Assembly: GCA_037139415.1 (NCBI GenBank)
Contig: JBAXGN010000060.1
Location: 1 to 38,030, forward strand
DNA length: 38,030 bases
Direction of reading: 5' to 3'
DNA from: Verrucomicrobiota bacterium
Lineage (GTDB): Bacteria; Verrucomicrobiota; Verrucomicrobiia; Limisphaerales; Fontisphaeraceae
A model generated the notes under the pieces. That model saw nothing but the letters and a program-made list of their open reading frames with translations. It made no database searches and was not told the DNA's origin. Positions 9,179-17,037 of this stretch are shown here, in pieces. How positions within the stretch are numbered: position 1 is the first letter of the stretch; the number at the start of each line of letters is the position of its first letter. The translations under genes and the position numbers were made by a program.

Positions 9179-9768
9179 CTGCGGCACTCCCCAACGGCCA
9201 GCCCGCCATGGCGGGCGTATCAGATGTGTTGAACCCGAATTCCGAGGCTGCAGCGAGACCTCCGAGTGCGCCTTTGGATTTCGGGTTGATGGCACATCTG
9301 GAGCAATGGTGCCACCTCTGGCAGGTGCCTGACTTGCCGGCGCAGATCCATATCCTGTTCAGTCCGCGTTTGCATTGCGCCTTGGGCCGCTGTCGGCCAC
9401 GGCAAGGCCGGATTACCCTTAGTGATATTCTGTTGCTGGAACCGAATCACAAACTTCTGGTGGAAACCCTTTGTCACGAAGCCGCGCATCTGGCCGCCTA
9501 CCAAAAATTCGGCGCCCGGATCAAGCCGCATGGTCCGGAGTGGCGCCACCTGATGCAGGTCGCCGGTTACGCGCCGAATGTCACGGCCCGGCGTGAACAT
9601 GTCTTTGGCCTGGAACAGCGTTTGGCGAAGATTCGGCGACGGTACGAATATCACTGTCCGCAGTGCAACATCACCCATTTGCGGCGATCCCAAAATCCTC
9701 GCCTGCGCTGTCGCGCCTGCTTTACCGCAGGTCGCAGCGGCCTGCTCCTTATCCGCCATCTTTTTTAA
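9175..9768 (+). CDS. SprT-like zinc metallopeptidase
   Basis: The 197-residue product carries a SprT-like domain: HEAAH at 101-105 with the third ligand His119 in KPHGPEW. This is the zinc-metalloprotease site shared with bacterial SprT and eukaryotic Spartan. A C-terminal zinc ribbon has CPQC (161-164) and CRAC (179-182). Family members act in the cytoplasm; Spartan cleaves DNA-protein crosslinks, while bacterial SprT is little characterised. It is translationally coupled to an exported SGNH hydrolase by an ATGA overlap, an odd pairing with no obvious functional logic. Residues 1-34 are low-complexity and variable, so a later start (for example Met39) is possible. Confidence 0.88.
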   Translation: MTAALPNGQPAMAGVSDVLNPNSEAAARPPSAPLDFGLMAHLEQWCHLWQVPDLPAQIHILFSPRLHCALGRCRPRQGRITLSDILLLEPNHKLLVETLCHEAAHLAAYQKFGARIKPHGPEWRHLMQVAGYAPNVTARREHVFGLEQRLAKIRRRYEYHCPQCNITHLRRSQNPRLRCRACFTAGRSGLLLIRHLF

Positions 9769-9802
9769 CGATCAAAATCAAAGTATGAAACGACTGTTGG
9801 AC

Positions 9803-9819
9803 TGCGTTCCTGGAACGCA
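9803..9819. promoter_or_regulatory. 17-bp palindrome in spacer
   Basis: TGCGTTCC-T-GGAACGCA is a perfect inverted repeat with a 1-nt centre, too tight for a hairpin loop but well formed as a dimer-protein operator. It lies about 90 nt upstream of the pRiA4b-like gene. A 36-codon frame across it (from 9785) shows no protein-like features. Confidence 0.35.
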
Positions 9820-9910
9820 TCAGCGTTTTCCTTATAGTGCGGTGCGGAAAGTCGTTATGCGAAAAGTTGTTATTGCCAACCAGATTCCTTTTTGAAAGCC
9901 TAGCGCGCAT

Positions 9911-10594
9911 ATGAAACGACCTGCCTCAACCGGACAATGTGGTTCATGCGGTGGCACCTTCAACAAGGGCAGCATGACGCGGCACCTCACCGCTTGTTTC
10001 GCCAAAGCGGCTGCCGCACAGGCTGGCTCCAGCATCGAACCTCTCAAAGCCTTCCATATCATTGTGGAAGGCAGTTACCTTCCAGATTACTGGTTACATT
10101 TGGAAGTGCCCGCCGCCGCCAAACTGCAATCCCTCGATCAGTTTCTGCGCGCGATTTGGTTGGAATGTTGCGGCCATCTGAGCGCCTTTACCATTGACGG
10201 GGTCACCTATTCGTCATCTCCCAGTCCAGATTCCTTCTTTGGCGGCGCGAGAGATCAAAGCATGGCCAAGAAACTCTATGCGGTGTTGGCACCGGGCATG
10301 ACCTTTGAGCATGAGTACGATTTTGGCAGCTCAACCAATCTCAAACTGAAGGTGGTAGGGGAATTGAAGCAAACTCACAATAGCAAGGACATTTCCATTC
10401 TGGCCCGCAATAATCCGCCTCAGATAAAATGTGAGACGTGCGGCAAGCCAGCCACCCTGGTTTGTTCGCAGTGCATTTATAACGCGGAGGCATGGTTTTG
10501 TGATGCCTGTGCTCCAAAGCATGAGTGCGGTGAGGAAATGATGCTTCCTGTAACCAACTCCCCGCGGGTCGGGGTCTGCGGTTATGCGGGGTGA
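9911..10594 (+). CDS. pRiA4b ORF-3-like (MM3350-type) protein flanked by zinc-binding motifs
   Basis: The 227-residue product has three parts. Residues 10-29 form a small C2HC-type zinc motif (CGSCGGTF...RHLTAC). Residues about 45-160 match the plasmid pRiA4b ORF-3/MM3350 fold, with the typical LQSLDQFLRAIWLEC...LSAF and FEHEYDFGSSTNLKLKVVG. The last 55 residues contain several Cys/His pairs (CETCGKPATLVCSQC, CDACAPKHEC), a second zinc cluster. The molecular function of the family is not established; it is common on plasmids and beside mobile DNA. It lies next to an IS remnant and an orphan antitoxin. Confidence 0.8.
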   Translation: MKRPASTGQCGSCGGTFNKGSMTRHLTACFAKAAAAQAGSSIEPLKAFHIIVEGSYLPDYWLHLEVPAAAKLQSLDQFLRAIWLECCGHLSAFTIDGVTYSSSPSPDSFFGGARDQSMAKKLYAVLAPGMTFEHEYDFGSSTNLKLKVVGELKQTHNSKDISILARNNPPQIKCETCGKPATLVCSQCIYNAEAWFCDACAPKHECGEEMMLPVTNSPRVGVCGYAG

Positions 10595-10611
10595 CATCGG
10601 ACTTTTCATGG

Positions 10612-10812
10612 TTACTTGCCCTTGCGGGTAGCCAGGTAGTCCGCCAACGAGCGAAATTGAAGCGGCTTGCGGCGAGCCTGTTTGAGCCAAGCCACGTCAT
10701 CCGCATCTTCCGCTCGTTCCAACAGCTCTTCGTAGTCCTTGATCGGCACGATAACAGACACAGGTCGGCCTTTGCGTGTCACGATTTCTGGTTCAGCCAA
10801 TGTTGTTCTCAT
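10612..10812 (-). CDS. Short Phd/YefM-type antitoxin, orphan
   Basis: The 66-residue product has the strand-turn segment VTRKGRPVSVIVPIKDYEELLE typical of Phd/YefM antitoxins, followed by a helical tail expected to bind a toxin. It lacks about 15 residues of the usual N-terminal DNA-binding helix, and a TGA stop stands four codons before the ATG, so the protein cannot extend upstream. The IS-like end at 10866 lies 53 bp upstream, so insertion may have removed the original 5' end. No toxin gene is adjacent: the gene on the downstream side is the pRiA4b-like protein on the other strand. Probably a decayed or solitary antitoxin. Confidence 0.7.
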   Translation of the reverse strand: MRTTLAEPEIVTRKGRPVSVIVPIKDYEELLERAEDADDVAWLKQARRKPLQFRSLADYLATRKGK

Positions 10813-11047
10813 GCGGAAAAAATATCAGGCGATTGCTTTCAGGTAAAGTGACGTAAATGTTTGCATCAGGGCAAACGCATCTAAAGGTTTCGCCCCCGCA
10901 CAGGAGCGTGCAGATGGCGATCACCAACAGATCCATGAGCGGGTGGTCCTTGGTGCGGTTGCCGCGCGGATCGGGCAACGTCTGGAAATGGGTGAGCAAG
11001 CTGTTCAGGCCGGCCGGTTGGACAGGAATAACATTGGTGTTTGACAT
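10793..11047 (-). pseudogene. ISAs1-family transposase, N-terminal fragment
   Basis: The first ~52 residues match the N-terminus of ISAs1/H-repeat transposases: HFQTLPDPRGNRTKDHPL followed by MDLLVIAICTLLCGGETF. The DDE catalytic core is absent. The frame then runs straight through the terminal inverted repeat and out of the element, ending after about 30 unrelated residues and overlapping the antitoxin start at 10812. This is the mark of an internal deletion from codon ~53 to just before the terminal repeat. It starts 29 nt from the divergent DUF6788 gene, across a very AT-rich spacer (11048-11075). Confidence 0.85.
10866..10885 (+). repeat. Left terminal inverted repeat of the ISAs1-like element
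   Basis: TCAGGGCAAACGCATCTAAA, matching the reverse complement of 11463-11482 at all 20 positions. Confidence 0.85.
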
Positions 11048-11075
11048 AATATATAGTTAGATATATATCTTGGGC

Positions 11076-11417
11076 ATGACCATACCGTCAACACCGAAAT
11101 TGATTTTAAAACAACTGGCGCGCATCCAACGCATGGCGCGCGGAAAACTTTGCCTGATCCGCACCGGCCCCAGCGGTCCGTATTACAACCACCAGACTTG
11201 GGAACAGGGACGCAATGTGGTGCGGTATGTCCCGCGTGCCCAAGTGCCCGCGCTCCAGACCGCCATCGCGGGTTATCAAGACTACCTCAAACTCACCCAA
11301 GCCTATGCCGACCGGATCATTGCGCAGACCCGGGCCGCCCAGCCATCCCGCACCCCGCGCTCCCCAGACCGGCGGAAACCGCAACCGAAACGGCCGCGAA
11401 TATCCAAGGCCAAGTAA
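11076..11417 (+). CDS. DUF6788-type protein carried in the IS-like element
   Basis: The 113-residue product has the pattern RMARGKLCLIRTGPSGPYYN...GRNVVRYVPRAQVPALQ, which I recognise from DUF6788-type small proteins found beside transposases in Verrucomicrobiota. The C-terminus is a basic Arg/Lys/Pro tail (RRKPQPKRP), suggesting nucleic-acid contact. ATG 11076 is chosen over the upstream TTG at 11070. It lies inside the 20-bp inverted ends, divergent from the transposase fragment, so it is a passenger or accessory gene. Function unknown. Confidence 0.75.
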   Translation: MTIPSTPKLILKQLARIQRMARGKLCLIRTGPSGPYYNHQTWEQGRNVVRYVPRAQVPALQTAIAGYQDYLKLTQAYADRIIAQTRAAQPSRTPRSPDRRKPQPKRPRISKAK

Positions 11418-11462
11418 CGCCCAAGGCGTAAAATAATGGGAAAATCCCACTTATCGGGCAAA

Positions 11463-11482
11463 TTTAGATGCGTTTGCCCTGA
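11463..11482 (-). repeat. Right terminal inverted repeat of the ISAs1-like element
   Basis: Exact reverse complement of 10866-10885. A small hairpin TGGGA-AAA-TCCCA lies just inside at 11437-11449. Confidence 0.85.
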
Positions 11483-11592
11483 CTTTTTCGCCTTGATCGA
11501 GGCACCTTTTTGGAGATTATCAGCACCCTGATAATAAACTGGCGACCGGAAACAATGAACGGGAAGGGCGGTTAAGAAGACTATTAGCAGCC

Positions 11593-12048
11593 ATGCGTAC
11601 GTTCCTTCCAATTCTTACGCTTTCGCTTCTGGTGTTCGGATGCCAGAAGCCAAGTCGAGCACCTTACGTTATTGAGTACCCTACACCCATCGTTAGAGCG
11701 GGACGCACGACGGAGGCTTTTGGCATTGAGACGCTCGGTGGAGTTTTCACACCTCTCATCAAAGTAGGCACGGCAGTTCCTTACTCACTTTCCGAGGTTT
11801 TCAGTACTGCCGCCGATGGGCAGTCACAGGTCATGGTCACGGCTTTTCGTGGCACGAATCAGATGGCTAGGAGCAATCTCGCTCTCGGACGGTTTCAGAT
11901 TGTCGGTATTCCCGCAACGCCGCGTGGCACGCCGAAGGTCGAGTTTACATTCACTATCACAGAGCGGCAGATTTTGATTTCAGCGCGTGACTTGACAAGC
12001 AAGGATGACTTGGAAATTCGGACAGTGAGTGGAGAGACCAAACCGTGA
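11593..12048 (+). CDS. Lipoprotein consisting of a lone Hsp70 (DnaK) substrate-binding domain
   Basis: Residues 1-17 form a lipoprotein signal peptide with lipobox VFGC (Cys17). The rest of the 151-residue product aligns with the beta-sandwich substrate-binding domain of DnaK: FGIETLGGVFTPLIKVGTAVP, then EVFSTAADGQSQVMVTAFRG, GRFQIVGIPATPRGTPKVE and FTFTITERQILISARDLTS match the canonical DnaK order. The ATPase domain and helical lid are missing. The protein would therefore sit on the outside of a membrane and could bind extended peptides without ATP-driven release. It lies between an IS-like element and a broken SUMF1 gene. The alignment is by eye, but the match runs the whole length. Confidence 0.85.
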   Translation: MRTFLPILTLSLLVFGCQKPSRAPYVIEYPTPIVRAGRTTEAFGIETLGGVFTPLIKVGTAVPYSLSEVFSTAADGQSQVMVTAFRGTNQMARSNLALGRFQIVGIPATPRGTPKVEFTFTITERQILISARDLTSKDDLEIRTVSGETKP

Positions 12049-12057
12049 CGGCTAAGT

Positions 12058-12988
12058 TCAACTATGCGCTGCACTGAATGACAGACCCGCAGTGCCGATT
12101 GACAAGAAAGCTATTCCCTCAACCTCTCTGGCACCCGCGAGGTTGAAACGGTACGAGGATAGCAGGCGACCGGGAAAACTGATACCCCACGACGCCCCGC
12201 GCAACATCCGGAAGCTGCTTTTGCCGTCATAGAAATCCTCGCACCACTGCCACACATTCCCGCCCATATCATAAAGCCCAAACTGATTCGCCTTAAACCT
12301 CCCTACCGGAGAAGTGTTCTCGTATTCATCCACGTTCAACGATGGACTGTAGTTCCCCACCCCTTTCGGCGGTGGCCATTGATTGCCCCTGGGATAGATA
12401 CCTTTTCAGTTTACCATCCTTTTCCTTGGGCGTGCCATTCCATTTTTTATCCCCAATCCCCACCGCATAGCTCCACTCCGCGTCCGTCGGCAGCCGATAC
12501 TCCTGCCCGGCGGCCAATTTCCCCTCTCCTTGTTCCTTCGTGGTCAGCCACGCACAGAACGCCTTGGCGTCGTCCCAACTCACATTCACCGCCGAATGCG
12601 TCGGTCCCTGTGAAAAAGACGGAACCGGCCATTCGCGCTTAATATTTCGCTGAGTATCTTTTCCGAACCAGTGGTGTTCTGTTTCAATGGTTGCAGTCGC
12701 GTCAATAAACGCTTGATAATCCTGCACCCGCACGTCCCAGGTGCCAAACCACACGGTCGTGCCCGCCACCGGCGCAAACGCCATCCCCAAGCTGTTTGCC
12801 CAATGCTCGGCATTGGCCTTTTCCTGTGCGGCTTGCTCCGCTGCGCGTTTTTCCTCCGCTAAGGCCGCCGCTTCCGCCTCTGCCTCTGCCTTGCGTCGCG
12901 CTTCTTCCTGCACCTTGGCTTCCTGCTGCGATTTAAGAAAGGCCTCCTTCAGCCTGTTCCGTTTCTCCGCCGCTTGCTGAGCTTCCAA
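12058..12988 (-). pseudogene. Frameshifted SUMF1/formylglycine-generating-enzyme-like gene
   Basis: The N-terminal part (12988-12326) has a charged Ala/Glu-rich coiled coil (about 1-60), then the SUMF1 fold ([43 protein letters not shown]). The C-terminal part continues in another frame ([45 protein letters not shown]). Removing one A from the AAAA run (TTTT at 12403-12406 on the plus strand) restores the frame as [20 protein letters not shown]. The last 25 residues depart from the usual GFRC end, and the N-terminus has no proper ATG, so a true pseudogene is more likely than one sequencing error. In this lineage such domains often belong to regulatory fusions, not sulfatase maturases. Confidence 0.8.
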
Positions 12989-13095
12989 AGCCTCTCCGGC
13001 GCCCCCCCAGCGGGTCGGAGAACCGCGCTCTCTGGATATTTCGGTCGTGGTTTTTGATTGTCAATCGGCGCCCGATTATTAACAGTGTGGAAAAT

Positions 13096-14016
13096 ATGAA
13101 AGCAACCCGCCGTGAATTCATCCGCCGCTCGGCTCTGGCCGTTGCTGGTTACGGTTTGGCGCAGCCATGGGCGGCTCGCGCTGCAGCATCCGGAATTAGT
13201 CTCGGATTCAGCCTGTACGGCATGAAGTCGCTGCCGCTGGATGAGGCTTTGCGCGCTTGTGCCGCGATTGGCTATCGCAACGTGGAACTGACGTTGACGC
13301 CGGGCTTTCCTTCCGAACCCAAGCAGTTATCCGCCACCGCGCGCCAGGCGCTTCGCCAACAACTGCAATCCCTGTCGCTGGAGTTGTCCGGCCTCATGTT
13401 TAATTTGAAGCTGGTGGTGGACGATGCCGCGCACGCGAAAAACCTGGAGGAAATCAAGGTGGCCGCCGAACTGGCTCATGACCTTGCGCCGGACCGGGCC
13501 ACCGTGGTGGAGACGGTGCTGGGCGGCAAACCCTCCGAATGGGACGCGGTGAAAGAGCGCATGGTTGAGCGGTTGCAATCGTGGGCGGAAGTGGCGAAGC
13601 GCGGGAAGATCATCCTGGGCGTCAAAGCCCATGTGGGCAGTGCGGTACACCTGCCGGAACGGTTGCTCTGGCTGCTGGATCGGGTGCCGGGAGACGCGGT
13701 GGCCGCCGTCTTTGATTACAGCCACTTCGAACTGCAAGGCGTGGGCCTGCCGGAGTCACTGAAATTGCTGTTGCCGCGAACAAAGTTTATTCATGTCAAA
13801 GATGCCACCGGGGATGCGAAAAAGTTCCAGTTCCTGCTGCCCGGCGATGGCAAAACTGATTATGTGGCCTACTTCAAATTGCTGCAACAGCACGGGTACC
13901 AGGGCCCGGTGGTGGCGGAGGTGAGCGGGCAGATATTCAGCCGGCCAGGGTACGATCCCCTCGCCGCCGCCCGGCAGTGTCATGCCAAACTTGCGGCGGC
14001 CTTGAATGGAGTTTGA
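13096..14016 (+). CDS. Tat-exported sugar phosphate isomerase/epimerase-like TIM barrel
   Basis: The 306-residue product starts with a twin-arginine signal (TRREFIRRSALAVAGYGLAQP, cleavage near ARAAA). The remainder is a xylose-isomerase-like TIM barrel (AP_endonuc_2, PF01261): EALRACAAIGYRNVEL early, AVFDYSHFELQG and FIHVKDATG with metal-binding Asp/His positions, and a closing GYQGPVVAEVSG. Such exported barrels are common in Verrucomicrobiota and Planctomycetota and travel with Gfo/Idh/MocA oxidoreductases, as here, where one follows 31 nt downstream. The substrate is probably a sugar or cyclitol; the exact reaction is unknown. ATG 13096 places the Tat motif at the N-terminus. Confidence 0.87.
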   Translation: MKATRREFIRRSALAVAGYGLAQPWAARAAASGISLGFSLYGMKSLPLDEALRACAAIGYRNVELTLTPGFPSEPKQLSATARQALRQQLQSLSLELSGLMFNLKLVVDDAAHAKNLEEIKVAAELAHDLAPDRATVVETVLGGKPSEWDAVKERMVERLQSWAEVAKRGKIILGVKAHVGSAVHLPERLLWLLDRVPGDAVAAVFDYSHFELQGVGLPESLKLLLPRTKFIHVKDATGDAKKFQFLLPGDGKTDYVAYFKLLQQHGYQGPVVAEVSGQIFSRPGYDPLAAARQCHAKLAAALNGV

Positions 14017-14047
14017 CCGGATAACCATGTTGGAGCACAAAACGATT

Positions 14048-15628
14048 ATGAAAACGAACGAATTATCACCCGTGAATGCCAGTGGGACGAAGAGTCAGCC
14101 TGAAACTGCGAGTCTTTCCCGTCGCCGGTTCATGCTGGCCAGCGGAACGGTGGCCACCGCCTTTACCATCGTGCCCCGGCATGTCCTGGGCGGCCCGGGC
14201 CACGTCGCTCCCAGCGAAAAGATTGCCCTGGCCTACATCGGCTGCGGCACCCAGGGTTTGCGCGAAATGCCGAAGATGCTCGCCGCGCCCGAGGTGCAGA
14301 TCGTGGCCGTGTGCGATCCCGTCAAGGATGGTCATGATTATGTGGACTGGTCCAAAGATAGCCATCGCAAGATGCTGGCCAACACCATGGGCAAACCGGA
14401 TTGGCGGCAGGACGCGCCGGGCATCCCCGGCGGCCGCGAAATCGCCAAAGAGTTCATCGAGACCGTTTACGCCAAACAGCGGGCAGCAGATAAGTTCAAA
14501 GGGGTGACCGCCTATGCGGATTTCCGCGAACTGCTGGACAAGGAATCGGACGTCAACGCCGTTAAAATCATGACGCCGGACCACCTGCACGCAACGGTGT
14601 CCATCGCCGCGATGAACAAGGGCAAGCACGTCGTCATGCACAAGCCGCTGGCCAACCGGCTGCTGGAGGCCCGCTTGGTGATCGAGACGGCGCGCAAGAC
14701 CAAAGTGGTCACCCACTTCCTGCCCTCCAGCAACGGTGCCAACGTCCGCACCATCAAAGCCTGGATTGATGCGGGTGCCATTGGTACGCTGCGCGAAATT
14801 CACAACTGGTCCAATCGCCCGGTGTGGCCCCAGTATCCGACTCTCCCGACGGATCAGCCGCCGATCCCGCCCGATTTTGATTGGAACCTGTGGCTCGGCC
14901 CTTCGCTGGACCGTCCCTATCATCCCAACTATACCCACGCGGTATTTCGCGGGTGGTACGAATTCGGCGGCGGCGCGGTGGCCGATATGGGACATTACAG
15001 CCTGTGGCCGGTGTTCCAGCAGTTCAACCTCGACGCCCCGGTGCTGGTGGAATCCCGCCCCAGCCACCTCTGCACGCTCAACGGCCAGGTGGCCACCAAA
15101 ATCAGGAACGACTACTCTTTCCCGGCGGCGTGCATGATCCGGTTCAAGTTTGCCGCCCGCAACGAACGCCCGGCCCTGGATCTCTTCTGGCACGACGGCT
15201 CCATGAAGCCGCCCACGCCCGAGGAATTGGAGGCGGACAACCTGGAACTCGCTCCGGAAGGCATGCTATTTATCGGCGATCGGGGAAAAATCCTGGCCGA
15301 CTTTCGCGGGGAAAACCCGCGCATCATCCCCGCGCAGAAAATGCGCGAATTCCAGGGAGCCAAATCCCTGCCCGAGGCAGTGGCCACCCCGGGCGGCCGC
15401 AGCGATGGTGAGGCGGCTTGGCTGGCGGCGATCAAGGGTGGCCCCTCCACGTTTGGCGATTTCTCCCTGGCCGGTCCGATCGCGGACGCCTTCAACCTGG
15501 GCGCGATCTCCCTGCGCATGGGCGGCCGCCGCCTGCGCTTTGATGCGGCGACCGCAAAAATTACCAATGTACCCGAAGCCAACAAATACCTGACCCGCGA
15601 ATATCGCAAAGGCTGGGAGCTGGCCTGA
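14048..15628 (+). CDS. Tat-exported Gfo/Idh/MocA family oxidoreductase
   Basis: The 526-residue product has a Tat signal (SRRRFMLASGTVATAFTIVP, about 25-44) and a Rossmann fold with AYIGCGTQGLREM (NAD(P) binding). The usual EKP catalytic motif reads VVMHKPLAN here, with Lys kept and Glu replaced by His. The C-terminal substrate domain includes WNLWLGP and EFGGGAVADMGHY, typical of the exported verrucomicrobial and planctomycete subgroup. It probably oxidises or isomerises a sugar or inositol derivative using a co-exported cofactor. ATG 14048 is preferred; 14027 and 14006 are alternative in-frame starts. Likely co-transcribed with the TIM-barrel gene before it. Confidence 0.9.
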   Translation: MKTNELSPVNASGTKSQPETASLSRRRFMLASGTVATAFTIVPRHVLGGPGHVAPSEKIALAYIGCGTQGLREMPKMLAAPEVQIVAVCDPVKDGHDYVDWSKDSHRKMLANTMGKPDWRQDAPGIPGGREIAKEFIETVYAKQRAADKFKGVTAYADFRELLDKESDVNAVKIMTPDHLHATVSIAAMNKGKHVVMHKPLANRLLEARLVIETARKTKVVTHFLPSSNGANVRTIKAWIDAGAIGTLREIHNWSNRPVWPQYPTLPTDQPPIPPDFDWNLWLGPSLDRPYHPNYTHAVFRGWYEFGGGAVADMGHYSLWPVFQQFNLDAPVLVESRPSHLCTLNGQVATKIRNDYSFPAACMIRFKFAARNERPALDLFWHDGSMKPPTPEELEADNLELAPEGMLFIGDRGKILADFRGENPRIIPAQKMREFQGAKSLPEAVATPGGRSDGEAAWLAAIKGGPSTFGDFSLAGPIADAFNLGAISLRMGGRRLRFDAATAKITNVPEANKYLTREYRKGWELA

Positions 15629-15680
15629 TTTTCAGAAAAACATTTTGTCGGTCAACGTTTTGTGACAGGGTGCCACCATC

Positions 15681-16913
15681 ATGAGCGTACAACGGATCGT
15701 AATCGTCGGTGGGGGCGCAGCCGGAATTTTTGCGGCGGTCACTTGCGCCGAGGCTGTACCCGGACGGGAAGTGGTGGTGCTTGAAAAGGGACCGCAATTC
15801 CTGTCCAAGGTGCTCATTTCGGGAGGGGGCCGGTGCAATGTGACACATGCGTGTTTTGACCCGCGCGAGCTAGCCGCGTTTTATCCGCGCGGCGAACGGG
15901 CGCTGCTGGGGGCGTTTCGCACCTTTCAGCCTACCGACACCGTGCAGTGGTTTGAATCCCGAGGAGTGAAGCTGAAGACCCAGGACGACGGCTGTATGTT
16001 TCCGCTCAGCGATTCCTCGCAAACCATTATTGATTGCATGTTGGGGGCGGCACGCGCGGCCGGGGTGACGTTGCGGAACAATTGCGGGGTGGAACGGGTT
16101 GCCCGTCGAGTCGGTGGCGGGTTTGAAGTCTATTTATCGAATCATGAAACCTTGACCTGTGATCGCCTGCTGCTGACCACCGGTGGCTGCCGCACGGCGG
16201 CGGCGGGACAACTGGCGGTTTCCCTGGAGCACACGCTGGTGCCGCCGGTGCCATCGCTGTTCACCTTTCAAATTGGCGTCCCCTGGCTGTACACCTTGGC
16301 GGGCATCGTCGTGGAGGACGTAAAAATCTCCGCACCAGAGGTGAACCTGAGCGAACGCGGCATCCTGCTCATCACCCACGAAGGGTTGAGCGGTCCGGCG
16401 GTGCTGCGCTTGTCCGCCTGGGGAGCACGCACCATGCACGCGCTGAACTACCAGTTGCGAGTACACATCAACTGGCTGCCGACGCTCAGTCCCGAGGCGA
16501 TCACGGCGGAATTGCTCGCCCGCCGGCAAACCCAAGGCGCACGGCTGGTGGTGAATGCGCCGCTTGCGCCACTGCAAGCGCGGTTATGGGAACAGCTCGT
16601 CCTGGCCGCCGGGGTGGCGCGGAACACTCCCTGTGCCGGCCTGACGCGTACCGCGCAACATCAATTGATCCAGCAATTAATCCGCACGGAACTGCCGGTC
16701 ACGGGAAAAAGCCTGAACAAAGAGGAGTTTGTCACCTGCGGCGGAGTTCCGCTGAACGAGGTGAACTTCAAGACCATGGAAAGCCGTCGGTGTCCGGGAC
16801 TGTTTTTCGGCGGCGAGTTGCTGGATTTGGATGGCCTCACCGGAGGGTACAACCTGCAAGCCGCCTGGACTACAGGTTGGATTGCCGGAAAAGCGATGGG
16901 GGCTGAGGAGTAA
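15681..16913 (+). CDS. BaiN/YhiN-type (HI0933-like) FAD-dependent oxidoreductase
   Basis: The 410-residue cytoplasmic flavoprotein has the N-terminal dinucleotide motif IVGGGAAGIFAA (8-19) and the family signature SGGGRCNVTH (about 48-57). GLSGPAVLRLS and the closing GGELLDLDGLTGGYNLQAAW are also characteristic. Members bind FAD; BaiN was linked to bile-acid dehydroxylation, but most have unknown substrates. It lies 52 nt after the Gfo/Idh/MocA gene on the same strand and may share its transcript. The spacer after it (16914-17037) contains a dispersed repeat phrase (cgcaaatggacgccaataaa). Confidence 0.92.
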   Translation: MSVQRIVIVGGGAAGIFAAVTCAEAVPGREVVVLEKGPQFLSKVLISGGGRCNVTHACFDPRELAAFYPRGERALLGAFRTFQPTDTVQWFESRGVKLKTQDDGCMFPLSDSSQTIIDCMLGAARAAGVTLRNNCGVERVARRVGGGFEVYLSNHETLTCDRLLLTTGGCRTAAAGQLAVSLEHTLVPPVPSLFTFQIGVPWLYTLAGIVVEDVKISAPEVNLSERGILLITHEGLSGPAVLRLSAWGARTMHALNYQLRVHINWLPTLSPEAITAELLARRQTQGARLVVNAPLAPLQARLWEQLVLAAGVARNTPCAGLTRTAQHQLIQQLIRTELPVTGKSLNKEEFVTCGGVPLNEVNFKTMESRRCPGLFFGGELLDLDGLTGGYNLQAAWTTGWIAGKAMGAEE

Positions 16914-17037
16914 ATCCGAACTCCGAAAATCGAAAGAAAGCGTCGCCCGCAAATGGACGCCAATAAACGCAAATAGAAAACTGCAGCAGAAAAATTGATC
17001 AGTATAAATACAGTACGAAGGAGATAGGAGTCTGGAG

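Larger units (their letters stand above)
10866..11482. mobile_element. Internally deleted ISAs1-like element with perfect 20-bp inverted ends
   Basis: The outer ends are TCAGGGCAAACGCATCTAAA at 10866-10885 and its exact reverse complement at 11463-11482, giving a 617-bp unit. Inside are the first ~52 codons of an ISAs1-type transposase (minus strand) and a divergent DUF6788-type gene. Each terminal repeat can pair with a sequence just inside it (GGGCAAA/TTTGCCC on the right, GGGCAAAC/GTTTCGCCC on the left). No target-site duplication is evident. With no complete transposase it could move only if helped in trans. Confidence 0.8.

Noticed and set aside
9785-9894. 36-codon gene in the spacer before the pRiA4b-like gene
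   Set aside because: It spans a palindrome and has no protein-like composition or ribosome-binding site.
14066-15193. 375-codon minus-strand frame across the Gfo/Idh/MocA gene at 14048
   Set aside because: A GC-rich shadow; the plus strand carries the Tat signal and Rossmann motif.
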